A stretch of DNA of 64,000 bases, from the NCBI RefSeq assembly GCF_000218685.1, contig NW_006763297.1, positions 1,082,249 through 1,146,248 on the forward strand, given 5' to 3'. The stretch comes from Serpula lacrymans var. lacrymans S7.9. Taxonomy: Eukaryota; Basidiomycota; Agaricomycetes; Boletales; Serpulaceae. Both the position numbers and the translations under genes were made by a program. Shown in pieces: positions 32,701 to 43,470 of this stretch; within the stretch, counting starts at the first letter, position 1; each line of letters opens with the position of its first letter. The notes under the pieces are model-generated. The model saw only the letters and a program-made list of their open reading frames with translations. It did no database searches and had not been told where the DNA came from.

Positions 32701-35407
32701 CCGTGCTACAAAGATCAACTGCTGATTCCATGCTATACAGATCAACACTATGGCTTCTGACAACCATCCGACTGGTTATATCGTTTCCAATGCAGATGAC
32801 CTTCTTAGTCTATTCGACGCGGATTACGGAATCCTTGTTATAGGAGAAGGTGCGAAGATATTAGGGCCCAACCTTCATGGCCAAGAAATACTCGTAATGG
32901 CAGAATACCTTCGTCTCAAACAATTTAAGTCAGTGTGAATATCATATTGACGACTCATTTTTCTCACTATGTTATCAGCACGATACAAGTTTCTCAAGCA
33001 GTGGTCAAGGATTTTCCGGATCTTCAACTTTCAACCGGTTTAGAAGTCATTGCAGGATTGCTCTACGTGCCATTGTCAGCCGGCGGGAAGGACTTCATTG
33101 CGATGCTCCGCAAAGGACAGCCTCGCGATGTTCGGTGGGCAGGCAGGCCCACTGGCATGACTAAAAGTTTGGAGCCTCGGAAATCATTCAAAACATGGTC
33201 AGAAACTGTTGCCGGACGGTGTCGTGCCTGGACGGATGAACAGCTAGAGACTGCTGGTGTACTTGCTCTCGTGTATGGAAAGGTATGTGTCTTAACAGTA
33301 TGCGTTGTTCGTGTGTCTGAAACGCTTCTTGTGTCGTCGTAGTTCATCGCTGTCTGGCGTCAGAAGGAGTCTGCCCTACACACGACTAGTCTGACCAACA
33401 TACTACTGTCAAATGCTAGTCACGAAGGTGAAGATAACCTTTATGTGCTTCGGTTGTTTTTTGACACCCTTAAACCAGTCCGAACCCCTTTAAACCATAT
33501 CATAAAGTAGGATTTACTTATTTATGTTCACCGTATACTGGTTAACTTGTTACTAGTTATTTGGAGATGGCTCTGAATGGTCCATTGGATCTTGAGACGA
33601 GAGACAATCTCTCTCGTTCTCATGCTGCATCAAAGGTTTGTTTAATCAAACAAATTGTGAATCATGATTAACTTCGTCCGTTATTAGAACTTGCTTTTCA
33701 CTATCAATGACTTACTGGTATGAATAATCGGCTGTATTGTCTTATGTCTGCTTATGTTTTTTGTAGGACCTGACTCGATTAGAAAGTGGTCATGAAACAT
33801 CATTCAACGAACCATTTAACCTGCAAGCCGCTATTGAAGAGGCCACTCGGATCTACAGTCACGAAGCTGCTCGCAGGAATATCGATTTCAAGCTTGAGGC
33901 AGAAGGCGGACCGAAGCAAGTGGTGGGTGATGCGAAGAAAATTAAAACTGTGGTGGCTAACTTGACAGCCAACGCATGTAAGTGACATATTGTGTAACTT
34001 ATTCGTCACGTATTCATCATAAGATAGTGAAATATACTTCAGAAGGTTCAATCACGGTTCATTACCATCTTTACAATAAACACGAAGGTCTCCAAGGTGC
34101 AGCACAAAAAGGGGTGGAGATCGTGGTAGCTGACACGGGTTGCGGTATTGCGAATGAGAAGCTTGAGAGTATTTTCCGTGAATTCGAACAAGTCGAGTCA
34201 TCAGAGCCGAGAATTCCTGGAACCCCTGGTGTTGGTGAGTACGATCGTAATTATTGATACGCATAACTACTATATTTTTGGCAGGTCTTGGCCTTGCGGT
34301 GGTCGCAAGAATTGTAGAACAGCTAGGAGGTCAACTACGTGTTGACTCAAAGGTCGATATTGGCAGCCGATTCTCTTTCCTTATCCCGCTGGAATTGGCG
34401 AAAAGCTCGCATTCTGGTAATTCAGGAAGCTCTTCAGGGAGATCGCGTTCCGTGAAATCCCTTCCCAAATCTTCCCAGTCAGATAGTATCCGGTCTAAAG
34501 CAGAAGAAATTAATATATTGGTCGAAGCCTTATCATCAAGCCATATGGCACCAGGCTGGAACAACCAATCCTCTCTGGATATCGTTAAGAGATCTTCACG
34601 GAATATTGCTTCCCTAAAGATGGAAACCAAGGTTGATGTTCCTGGTCCAAATACTTTATCCGATTTTGAGGTCTCCAAGCACCCTGTATCACCAGAGGCT
34701 GCATCTCCCTCATTCGATTTCGTTGGCGGAGCCAGCAACACATTAACCCAGTTGCGTATTTTGATCGTAGAGGTAGGCAATCGGCTTTACTGCTGGAGAC
34801 GGCATCTTGTGCTCATTTTGTCTGTAGGATAACGATGTTAATCGGAAGATACTTGGAAAACGGCTGTCCATGGATGGGCATATAATCGTCAATTCCACCA
34901 ACGGTCAAGAAGGTCTGCAATTGGTTGAAGCGGACAGGGATTTTGATTGCATTCTGATGGATATTCAGTATGTTTACGTCAATTATTATCCACGCCGACA
35001 TTCTTTTAACCGACGTATATTGGGACGTTTGTAGAATGCCTATACTCAACGGATTCGAGGCTACGGAACGAATTCGGCAACTTGAGGAAGCAGCAACTCT
35101 TGATCCTAGTCCCACTCCTGCCCATCGAATTTCTTATCAGCTGAACGGACGCGTACCGATTTTTGCTGTCTCTACTTCTCTGCGGGAGCAGCAACGAAGC
35201 GAACTTATAGGGTATGGCATGGATGGCTGGATCCTGAAACCAATCGACTTTAAACGACTCAAAATCATTTTACAAGGCATTGTTGACCCATCGCAACGCG
35301 ATCGCGATGTCTACAAACCAGGTTGTAGCTGGGAGGCCGGGGGTTGGTTCACCAAATCTCACAAAAACAATCGCGGTATCGTGGATAAGCAAGTGCAACA
35401 TCCTTGA
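29756..35407 (+). CDS. Fungal phytochrome: photosensory hybrid histidine kinase
   Basis: Red/far-red light sensor of the Fph/PHY type. Twenty exons from 29756-29898 to 35035-35407 splice in frame to about 1541 residues; the smallest are 32123-32144 (22 bp), 33479-33506 (28 bp) and 33688-33717 (30 bp). Order: disordered N-terminus (1-335); PAS with the bilin-attachment Cys at about 342 in T-R-C-E-D-E-P-I-R-T-P-G; GAF with P-A-S-D-I-P-A-Q-A-R (Asp about 706); PHY; histidine kinase with phosphoacceptor His about 1022 in L-S-N-A-S-H-E-V-R-T-P-L; ATPase with N-L-T-A-N-A-L-K-Y, D-T-G-C-G-I and G-L-G-L-A; and a C-terminal receiver with E-D-N-D-V-N-R, phosphoacceptor Asp about 1416 in L-M-D-I-Q-M-P and Lys in L-K-P-I. 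All catalytic and chromophore residues that can be checked by eye are present, so it should be functional. It acts in the cytosol/nucleus by phosphorelay. The REC C-terminus is extended by about 40 residues. Confidence 0.93.
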
Positions 35408-35782
35408 CCTCCAGTTTCATGCTTGCGTCCTCGTGCTCCCTCTATTATCTTATCTTATCCCATATACGCTTTTTTTTAGTTTTCGTAAGGCTAATACCTC
35501 ACTCAGTTTTGTCAGCATCGCATCATGATCATCAGTGTCTGCGTCTGTTTCAAGCGACCCTATAAACACTCATCGCACAATTTTTTATCTCCCTTTTGTA
35601 CTGATATGTCAAGACACACACGAATACTTGTACAGTTTACTATACTTACACTTCTCTACATGTTATCAATTGGGTTCTCTGCAGGTGATTTCAAACAAAA
35701 GATGTCTGAACATTCTACAATAGCAAGATCAATCGCCTGATCCCTTCATCCTTGTTGGAACTGCTAAGGTAAAACAAGGCCT
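35408..35782. other. Convergent intergenic region
   Basis: 375 T-rich bases between the phytochrome and dehydrogenase 3' ends. The overlapping small plus-strand frames are T-rich shadows. Nothing recognisable. Confidence 0.4.
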
Positions 35783-36880
35783 TTATCCTCTGCCTACGAA
35801 TGGCACACCAGTAGCCCTAGAAGGCGAGGATGAATATTTGTGACACATTAAGAGAACACAACTACTTACATGATGTTCATCTCAAGGACTGTTACCGAAT
35901 TTGGTAATCCCGCGAGGTGCACAACAGTTTGTGCGACATGTACTGGGTCAAACGTCGCCTCCACAACAACGCGCCCGTCAGGCTGAAGAGAACCGCGAGT
36001 ATGTCCAGCAGCCATAGTCGTGAGTGCATTTCCTGGGAAGCAGAACAATGACAGTAAGTTGCGAGATGGGATGAGAAGAATGGTGCAAAAAATGTCAGTG
36101 GGAAAACGCACCAATATCGATTTGTGTCACAGCGATGTTCCAGTTGCGTCCATCAATTGCGCTTGCCTTGGTAAGACCAGTAACGGCGTGCTTCGAGCAG
36201 GTGTATGGTGCGGCATGTGGGCGTGGGACGCGGGCAGCAAGAGAACCGTTATTGATGATCCTGCCTACAACGGTGATTGTACTGTTGTGTAAGCAGCTGG
36301 GACAATGGAGGCGAAGAGAAACGCTATTGAGTGACCGCGTTCGAATCGCTCACCTCCTGTGGGGCTTTGTGATTTAAATACCCTGAATGCCTCTCGAGTA
36401 CAAAGGAAAGACCCGACCAGGTTGACGTTGATTACAGACGTGAATGTCTCAAGGGAAAGTTCGTCGATAGGTGTTCCCTTATGGCTGATTCCAGCGTTCT
36501 GCACAGCGAGGCGGAGCCCAGTTAAAGTCTCCAAAACACAAGCCAAGTTTATGAGAAAAACCACACATTAAATAGCAGGTCTAGCCTCCCAAAATTGGCG
36601 ACTGTTTCTTCAAACAGCTTCTTCACAAAAGGTTCGTCGGTGACCTCTCCGGCGAGTACGAGACAAGAACTTGGGTCAGAGCAGAGAGATTTTGTCTCTT
36701 CTAGCTGTTCGAGACGTCGTGCTGTGAGGGTCAGAGACCACCCAGCAGAAGAAAGCGCAATGGCTGATTCTCGACCAATCCCTTGAAGGAGCGAGGTGCT
36801 GTCAGGACACTGCAGCAGAAGGTATGCGAGAACGTACCAGAGGAAGCGCCAGTTATGATAGCGACCTTGCGCGATGCCAT
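35783..36880 (-). CDS. Short-chain dehydrogenase/reductase (SDR)
   Basis: NAD(P)-dependent oxidoreductase of the classical SDR type; substrate unknown. Six exons (36880-36838, 36781-36567, 36498-36354, 36264-36112, 36032-35870, 35816-35783) give 250 residues, the usual family size. The cofactor glycine motif T-G-A-S-S-G-I-G is at 10-17 and spans the first intron. N-A-G-I-S follows, then catalytic Ser142 in N-N-G-S, Tyr155 and Lys159 in Y-T-C-S-K. The last exon is only 34 bp and supplies the family-typical end N-I-M-A-T-x-x-P-F-V-G-R-G. Without that splice the frame stops at the donor, so a simple ORF call would truncate the protein. Confidence 0.88.
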
Positions 36881-38707
36881 GATGATAGCCTTGCACTATA
36901 AAGCTTGTACTAAGGGCATAGAAAAAGACTAAACTCACTGAGACCTTGTCCTAACTAAGAATCCAGTGGAATATGTCCCGGACGCTCAGTCTGGGAGATG
37001 AATCTGGTGAAAATTGGCCCCGAGTTCAGTGAGTTACAATTCCCAAGATTTTATCTCTTACCGAACCATTGACTGCCTATTATTAGTTATTGCTCACTTC
37101 TCACCTTATCTCACATGTAAGTAAGTTTAGGACCTTTGCATATGACCGTAGCCAGACAAGCAGCGGACATCCGTTTCTCCGCCAAGCATCTCCGGACCGG
37201 CTCAGACCGAACAGCGAACCGTACAAAAAATACTAAATTAGCAACCATCATTTCAACATCATCTTGACCATCATTGACTATAGAGATTAGTCTCCCCAGT
37301 CAGACCAAATTACCGATATGACAGTCGATAAGAAGTCATTTCATTTTTCAACTTCCAGGTTCAGACGAACATTTGCATCGTGGAATCGGATGCAAACGAT
37401 ATTCACCTCGTTTTGCAAGAAGGTAAGCACTTCTTTGACCGTGTTTATTCTGCAAGTTATTGCAGAGCTTGTGTCCGCTTTCTATCACAAGAATTCATCT
37501 CGATCCCATCACAATCTCCCCGAGACTCTCGTCTTATGTCTGGTACCAATCTGACCTTCTACAAAGCCCACGTGACCCCGAGCTCATACAACTACTTTAA
37601 AAGGGCTTCTATTTCGAACACGCACTGGTATTGCACGAAAACATGACGGGACACGTCAAACCTTCAAAAAAACGTTCGAAAGCATGATGGTAAGTTAGTT
37701 ATTTCAACACTGATCGACTATTGTGTATGTTAAGTGGACCGCATTCTCGAGTGTACAGTACGTGAATTACACTGCTATTATCTAATCTCATGAAATATAT
37801 TTTGATGTCTAGTAAGAAGGGGATTCCAATGTTGTATCCTCAAAAGCCCAAATTATATGTATAAGCAATTGTCAATATCATGCAGCAAGTAAATAACGCT
37901 ACGAGCGTTGGATGATATCATTTGGGTGTCATCAAACTCGGTGTGTTATTTCTGGTATGTATCAAAGGTGTGCCCGTCAGTTCTGGGTTTGACAGTATGC
38001 AGATGCCTGCCAGACATACCCCATGCGTTAGTGAATCGGATACCGCAGCATCGCGCTTTGAGTTATCTGGGCGGACAAGATGAAGATCCAAGTCTCCTGC
38101 TCCCAAATCTAGCCCCGCAAAAATATCGTCTTTTGCGCTATGTTCCGCACTTCTTTGACTGGCGGTTGTGCCACTGCTCTCTGCAGACATTCGCTATTGG
38201 ACGCCAGCATTAGTTGCCTCGACCAAGCACCGGAACAAATCAACAACGAACTGGTAGCCCGCCAGTGCCCTCTCCATTTGGTAAACTCTGTGAGTGTGCA
38301 TAGCTCTCGCTACTCCTGCTCCGCTCTATGCCTCTCCTTCGTGGAAAGTCTGTCAGGGCGACATTTGCTCCCCGTTCCAGACTCAGTGGGTGCAACCATT
38401 GGTGTGTTTAAAAGTAAAGTGAACGTGTCAGCTATAGATGATAAAAGTGGCATTTTAATGTGAGATAGATGTGGTGAGGGAGTAAAGTAGGATCGTAGCC
38501 TAGACATTGTCTGCATGATTCAGACCTTGTTCAGCAAGGCTTTCCATAAACGGAAGCATGATGTCATCTGGCTCGATCACAGATGTCACGTGATCACCTC
38601 ACACTAGGCTCAAACTCTGATCCAAAGTATATCAGTATCGTTATAAATACATGCAGAAATTTATCGATGGGTAGCCAACGAGCTAAAGATTGTATATCGG
38701 TCATAAC
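36881..38707. other. Gene-poor stretch of about 1.8 kb
   Basis: Several short open frames (plus 37318-37554, 37380-37646, 37908-38213, 38140-38463) are present. None shows a domain, and no splice scheme I tried yields a recognisable protein. A small unknown gene around 37.3-37.7 kb cannot be excluded: an in-frame ATG is followed by a possible GTAAGC donor. Confidence 0.35.
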
Positions 38708-39497
38708 CTAAGCATCATCAACCCAAGCATTCTTCTCGCCTGTTCCACTCTGAGCCGTGGCGTCGTCAGGAACAATCGGCTTCACTGAGGCAATCTATCC
38801 AACCATGCAAAAGATCGCGTGAGGAAATTGTACGTTGTACCGTCACCCTACACCACAAAAGTGAATCAGGCATTCTCTATATGAACAGCTTGAACACTCA
38901 CGATGAAGTTACTAGGGAACCCAATATCAAAGGGAATGATGCTCTCCAGGTACGTGAGATGTTCGGGCTTCAGCGTAATGTTCAGCGCCTCGATGCTGGA
39001 AAGCAGATGTTCCACCTTCCGTCCTCCGATAATAGGAAAGACGTATGGAGTCTTCTGCATCACGTAGGCGATAGCCACTGCACACGAATTAATACGGTCT
39101 CAGGCAAGAAATAAACGTTCCCCTACCAGCGGTGATATGCTTCGCACCAATCTCCACCGCAACCTTCTCAAGAGCTTTCGACATTGCCTTCTCTGTCTCA
39201 GATCGCTCCCACTGCGGTCCTGTCAGTGTGCGGCCCTTCTCTCCTGTCTGCCTACGTTTCTCCTCCTCTTCATCGCTACGCAGCTTTCCACCTGCTAGAA
39301 CGTTCCATGGAGCCAGTGCTAAACCTGTAAGGAAATTGGATGAAGGGCAATATCTTGTCAGATGAATTCGAGGGAAACAGGTTTTGCACTCACCCTCAGC
39401 GCGAGCCATAGGAATGATGTCACGCTCGAACGAGCGCTCCGTCTCGTGCATACTGATTAGCTTTAGCAACGACCCAAGCAGGTGCATCCGAGATTCC
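38708..39497 (-). pseudogene. Decayed aldo-keto reductase copy
   Basis: The minus strand carries the second half of an aldo-keto reductase closely related to the gene at 19.07-20.57 kb, with matching intron positions. Matching pieces in order: G-I-S-D-A-P-A-W-V-V (from 39497), [12 protein letters not shown], the [12 protein letters not shown] exon, [10 protein letters not shown], and a C-terminal exon with T-Y-N-F-L-T-R-S. Damage: the first three exons, including the catalytic Asp, Tyr, Lys and His, are absent upstream; about 17 codons are missing between Y-A-R-D and R-S-F-E-R-D with a change of frame; and near the 3' end the frame stops after R-L-P-Q, while a homologous tail (V-K-P-I-V-P ... 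V-D-D-A) continues in another frame to 38708. A non-functional relic is the best reading. Confidence 0.82.
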
Positions 39498-40354
39498 CTA
39501 TTTGCATGCATGGAGGCAGAGAAAAATGTACTATAGGCCCAATGGTCTGCATGATTAACCTCCTCTGGGAACTATGAGAGCTACATGACAAACCAAAAGA
39601 GTTGGTAAATCCCGATGGAAACAAACATACTTCATACCACAAACCTAACCCCACGACAGGGTCTTCACCAGATATGGACATCTTCATACCTTTTTAGGGG
39701 TGTCAAGAGCGATTACCGGAAATCGGAAATCATGACCATTGCAGAGTTGCTGCTAACCCACTTCAAACCCACTCCAGCCCGCTCCGTTCGACCGGCGATC
39801 TGCTAAGAGTATTTGATGCCCGATGTAATTTGTCAGTAGCTCTAATCTGCCACATAGTTATTCTTGTATACATACCTTTCATATCGTCGGGATTTGCCAA
39901 CGAGTCAAAAACATCTGGCGCACATTAAAACAAGAACAGACGTTTCAAGCCCCCACGACCACCACCCAACACGTCGTGCTCCTTGAAAGCAGACTTTGAC
40001 ATAAGGCTATATCAGCACCAGTAAACCGAGCGAATAAGAGCTGACTGCGATTATGTATTATTTCAGATCTTCTGTAACACCACTATCGAAAAGTCGAAAA
40101 TCGAGTCTAAACCATGTTAAAATTGAATGTTACGAAAATCGTTATGCAAGCAGCTGCCTCTTCACCGTGGTGACACTTGCCTCTCCGATAGCGACCAACC
40201 TATCGTCCACGGGAGGCCTATGCCTATGAATCGAAATGCAATCAGAACCTCCAAGAGAACCACAGAGACCAGATCTCTAAACCCTAACGATACATAAAAT
40301 AAAGAAAAGTTTACACTAGCATTTGTATCCTTCCAATGAACTTGCTGTCTTCTT
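39498..40354. other. Gene-free stretch of about 860 bases
   Basis: Neither the missing 5' half of the reductase relic nor any other gene could be found here. Only short frames occur. Confidence 0.4.
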
Positions 40355-41204
40355 CTATCTGCCCGCAATGAGAATGCCAAATACAATGCCAACTATGGAT
40401 CCGAGTGCGAATGTTATAGCCGCAATGGAGATCCGTGCGGCAGGAAAGATGCCCCGTGTGAGGGCGCCTTGTGTGATAAAGTACCGAAACAAGCCTGCAG
40501 TGACAATTTTTTACGTATGTCACGTGGGGACGATGTAAGACAATCGAGCGGCGATGAGGGCAACGAGCGCACAGGACGGAGCAAAACAGGCGGCATAAAA
40601 TCAGCTTCATCGTGAGATACGAAGAGAAACAGCATACCGTGTAATAGAATCAGTAGTCCGAGGAGAACGACGGTAGCTCCGAGGGGTTGAGCATACTTTT
40701 GTAAGTTCATGCTATGTTGGCCAGTAGTACTATTAACGTTGGTGGGTTTAGATAGGGTGAAAAGCTGCACAAGCGCTGGATAGAGGTAAATGTTACTATC
40801 GCTAGCCAACGCTATGTAAAACAGCACGACTTACCAACGCCTGCACTGGCACAAGCGAGACTGGTTCGGACGTAAGCTAGGTAAGTTCGCTCCGAGGCAA
40901 GATGGTCACGAGCAACACTGCCAGTGTTCTCCAGAACGAGGTTTAGGCCTAGAGGGTTTTTGAGGGACCTTAAGAGCATGGTGATGCTGGGAATGGGTTT
41001 TGAAGACCCTTGATAAGTCGTCTGTGTAGCAGGTAGGTCATTATGTGGAGGACATGAGTGGGAGGATGTGGAAGCATAGTCTTCGTCTGGCAATATTTGC
41101 TCGGGTTCAGCGCAAAGCCTTGGACCTTCCAATGCGCCCAACACTGTACCGCTAGTCGTGTTTGACGGCGAGCGATGTCCATGTCTTGAGTAGTCCGTGT
41201 TCAT
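40355..41204 (-). CDS. DUF202-domain small membrane protein
   Basis: Three exons (41204-40835, 40775-40638, 40494-40355) give 215 residues in frame. The first 85 residues are polar and disordered. The rest is a DUF202 (YidH-like) unit: R-D-H-L-A-S-E-R-T-Y-L-A-Y-V-R-T-S-L just before the first membrane helix, a second helix A-T-V-V-L-L-G-L-L-I-L-L-H, then G-L-F-R-Y-F, a loop containing F-P-A-A-R, and a third helix ending in A-G-R at the C-terminus. Fungal relatives include the membrane part of vacuolar transporter chaperone proteins, but no SPX or polyphosphate polymerase domain is here. Function unknown; probably an internal membrane. The second intron (143 bp) is long for this genome. Confidence 0.8.
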
Positions 41205-41879
41205 CTCGTAAAGAAACAAGCCTGGGGGTGTGGGCTGGTGGGTTTTGAAGGATACAATGGTGTCGCTGCAGTTACAGTGGCGAAGATATGGGAGAAATGT
41301 GATACTAATAAGGACTATGGTAATAAAACACGAGGACCAGCCAAACAGAGTGAAAGTGTAAAACAGGGATCGAAATCATTCGTTTCGATGGTTTCGGAGC
41401 AATTCTGAAAGTTCTGAAAAGCGATATTCGGCAAATGAACCGTCATATGTGTGACCCGTTTCGTCACGATATACGGTCACTATGATGTAAAGTCACTGAA
41501 GGGTTATACTTACGAGAATAACCGAAATTGACTCTTCCACTTCCATTTCTTTGATATTTACGGGTGGCGAATTTGTAATATGTAGCTGCAGTATATTTAT
41601 TTTCTTTGGAGTTAGAGATACCAGCATCTGCAGTCAGGTCCGATGTTAGCCGAGCGCAAAAAGCTGCTCAGAGCTCTAATAGCAGTTCACTTTTCCGCAG
41701 ATGCAGCAAACTGAATTGATTCACTCATCATCGTTTTGAACTACTAGTACGTAGGCGTAATATACAAACATATCGTTCACTATAGGTCAGGAGTATGGGT
41801 CATTTTTATAACCTGAAACAAAAAAGTGCGGTGCCAAATGTACTATTTTAGTCTGAGTGTGATCAACTTGAACACCCCG
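41205..41879. other. Intergenic region
   Basis: About 675 AT-rich bases upstream of the DUF202 gene with no coding signal seen. Likely holds its promoter. Confidence 0.35.
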
Positions 41880-42559
41880 TCATGACCTCGAAATCCACTG
41901 CCAGCGAAAAAGCGCTGAACACTGGTACCAATCCCGTTGAACACCCTGAGTAATAGAGATGGTCACATTCGTTGGCCATTGTAGAGTCAATCTTAAGACG
42001 TACCGTTTGCATATATTCTGTGTGCAGAACGAAATCACGGAGCGGGTCATCCATAGGAGAATTAACAATCCTTCTAACCCCGGCTTCGCAGGTGCCTGGT
42101 TGATACCAGGAATCATCGCAGCCATAACCCGAGCAGAAATCCCAGCAGTCAAAGCGTTTACTAACATCTCGATGATTATATCTATCAATCCCGCGGTTGG
42201 AATTGTGCCACGTATTTCGTCATTCGTAATCTTGGCTGAAAACCATTTTTGGGAAGCAAAGGCTAACGGCGTAGCCGCTGCCCCACCGATTGCAGCGCCG
42301 AGTGGTCCTCCAATAACATCTCCGAGAGTAACACCTATAACAACAATTGTGCTATGCGAGCATTTCGCACGAGCGCGGTACATTTTTTCCTGGTCAAAAA
42401 TAAATTTCAGTTTAAAGAGAGGATCAACTGTACGCGATATCTTACCTTATCTCCATTTATTAGGAAGTGTCCCAATGTGATCAGGAATCCAGTAAAGGGT
42501 ATCGGTTCCAATATTTCAAAAATGCCTTGCCACTCCTCATCATTGCTAGGACTTATCAT
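41880..42559 (-). CDS. Hypothetical small membrane protein with glycine-rich segment
   Basis: Family not recognised. Two exons (42559-42446, 42389-41880) join in frame to about 207 residues, using the ATG at 42559. A hydrophobic stretch I-P-F-T-G-F-L-I-T-L-G-H-F is followed by a basic turn (K-M-Y-R-A-R-A-K), then a glycine-patterned hydrophobic segment G-D-V-I-G-G-P-L-G-A-A-I-G-G-A, and a further Ala/Ile/Met-rich region. The glycine spacing (small residues every fourth position) is what membrane glycine zippers look like. The last 50 residues change character (aromatic and basic) and may be an unspliced extension; a donor before them is possible. Upstream exons could also exist, since the 42633-43025 frame on the same strand is long but unexplained. 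Confidence 0.42.
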
Positions 42560-42632
42560 AATAAAAGCCGTTAGTGTCAAAAACATTCAATCAGGAAGGA
42601 GAGCAGCTCACAGTTTCATCATTGCCTAATGA

Positions 42633-43025
42633 CTATGAAGGTGAGATGTAGACAGGGATGAAAAGGCGGACGTTATCGACGTGCTTTAACGAGGGCACAT
42701 GGCAACTTCGTGGTGGGAACCTGCTGAAAATGATGTTATCTTTGCTAGGAAGACCCACTGATAAGGAGTAATATTGACCTCGTAGGTGTCCTCCCAAGTT
42801 CCACATGATTCCCATTGCAGATCCGTACACTGCAGTCTTCCGAGTCTGAGGATCTGCGCCGAGCCAGGAATGTATAAGAAGTTTATCATCATGGCCTCGT
42901 GTCCGACTCGGAGCCTGATCACGAGCAGGAATTTGCAAGGACGCGGGATCCGTAGCAATTCGATACACGAAACAAGAGACGGTGATCATAACGGGTTCGT
43001 TATTGGTTCTTCTCAAGTCATCCAA
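42633..43025 (-). other. Unexplained 130-codon open frame
   Basis: An open frame on the minus strand, upstream of and in the same direction as the hypothetical membrane-protein gene. It has a fairly normal composition (a segment around K-T-A-V-Y-G-S-A-M-G-I-M-W-N-L-G-G) but no recognised domain. It could be a separate gene or a 5' exon of the neighbour. Confidence 0.3.
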
Positions 43026-43198
43026 GGAAGAACAAGCAACATGAGTCAGCTGACCACGAGCGTGATTTTGAGGGCACGAAGCACAAACATTGAATTAACA
43101 ACACTTTTAGGGGAGAGTGTGTATTCCGGACACCATGCGTAATGATGGGCCAGGTATGACATAGGTACATAGGTAGGCTTCAGAACTGAACGATAACT

Positions 43199-43470
43199 TT
43201 ATGGCGTCAACTTGAACATGCTTGCAGTACGCAAACTGGTAAAAGTAGAGCCACAGACGAAATCTTCTTCTGCAGAATAATTCCAGACAGAGTTCTTTGC
43301 AACAAAGAACCACATCTATGTTGTCCCGTGCATCTCCTCGGTTATCACGTGGAAGCAACATCTAGATAAGACAGACACATTGAGGATAAGGTAGACTTAC
43401 GCGAGCAGCATTCGCTGAAGAACAATCCTCCACACTCAGCGCCAAGCTAGTCCCGCCGTTCTGTATGCTG
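43199..43470 (-). other. Possible exons of a small unknown gene
   Basis: On the minus strand, an exon-like piece after an acceptor reads I-Q-N-G-G-T-S-L-A-L-S and ends at a GTAAGT near 43399. An 85-bp intron would join it to M-W-F-F-V-A-K-N-S-V-W-N, which runs to a stop at 43199. The N-G-G-T-S-L-A-L-S / W-x-F pattern resembles one repeat of a beta-trefoil carbohydrate-binding fold. The 5' exons do not join in frame, so I treat this as a partial or decayed gene. Confidence 0.25.
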
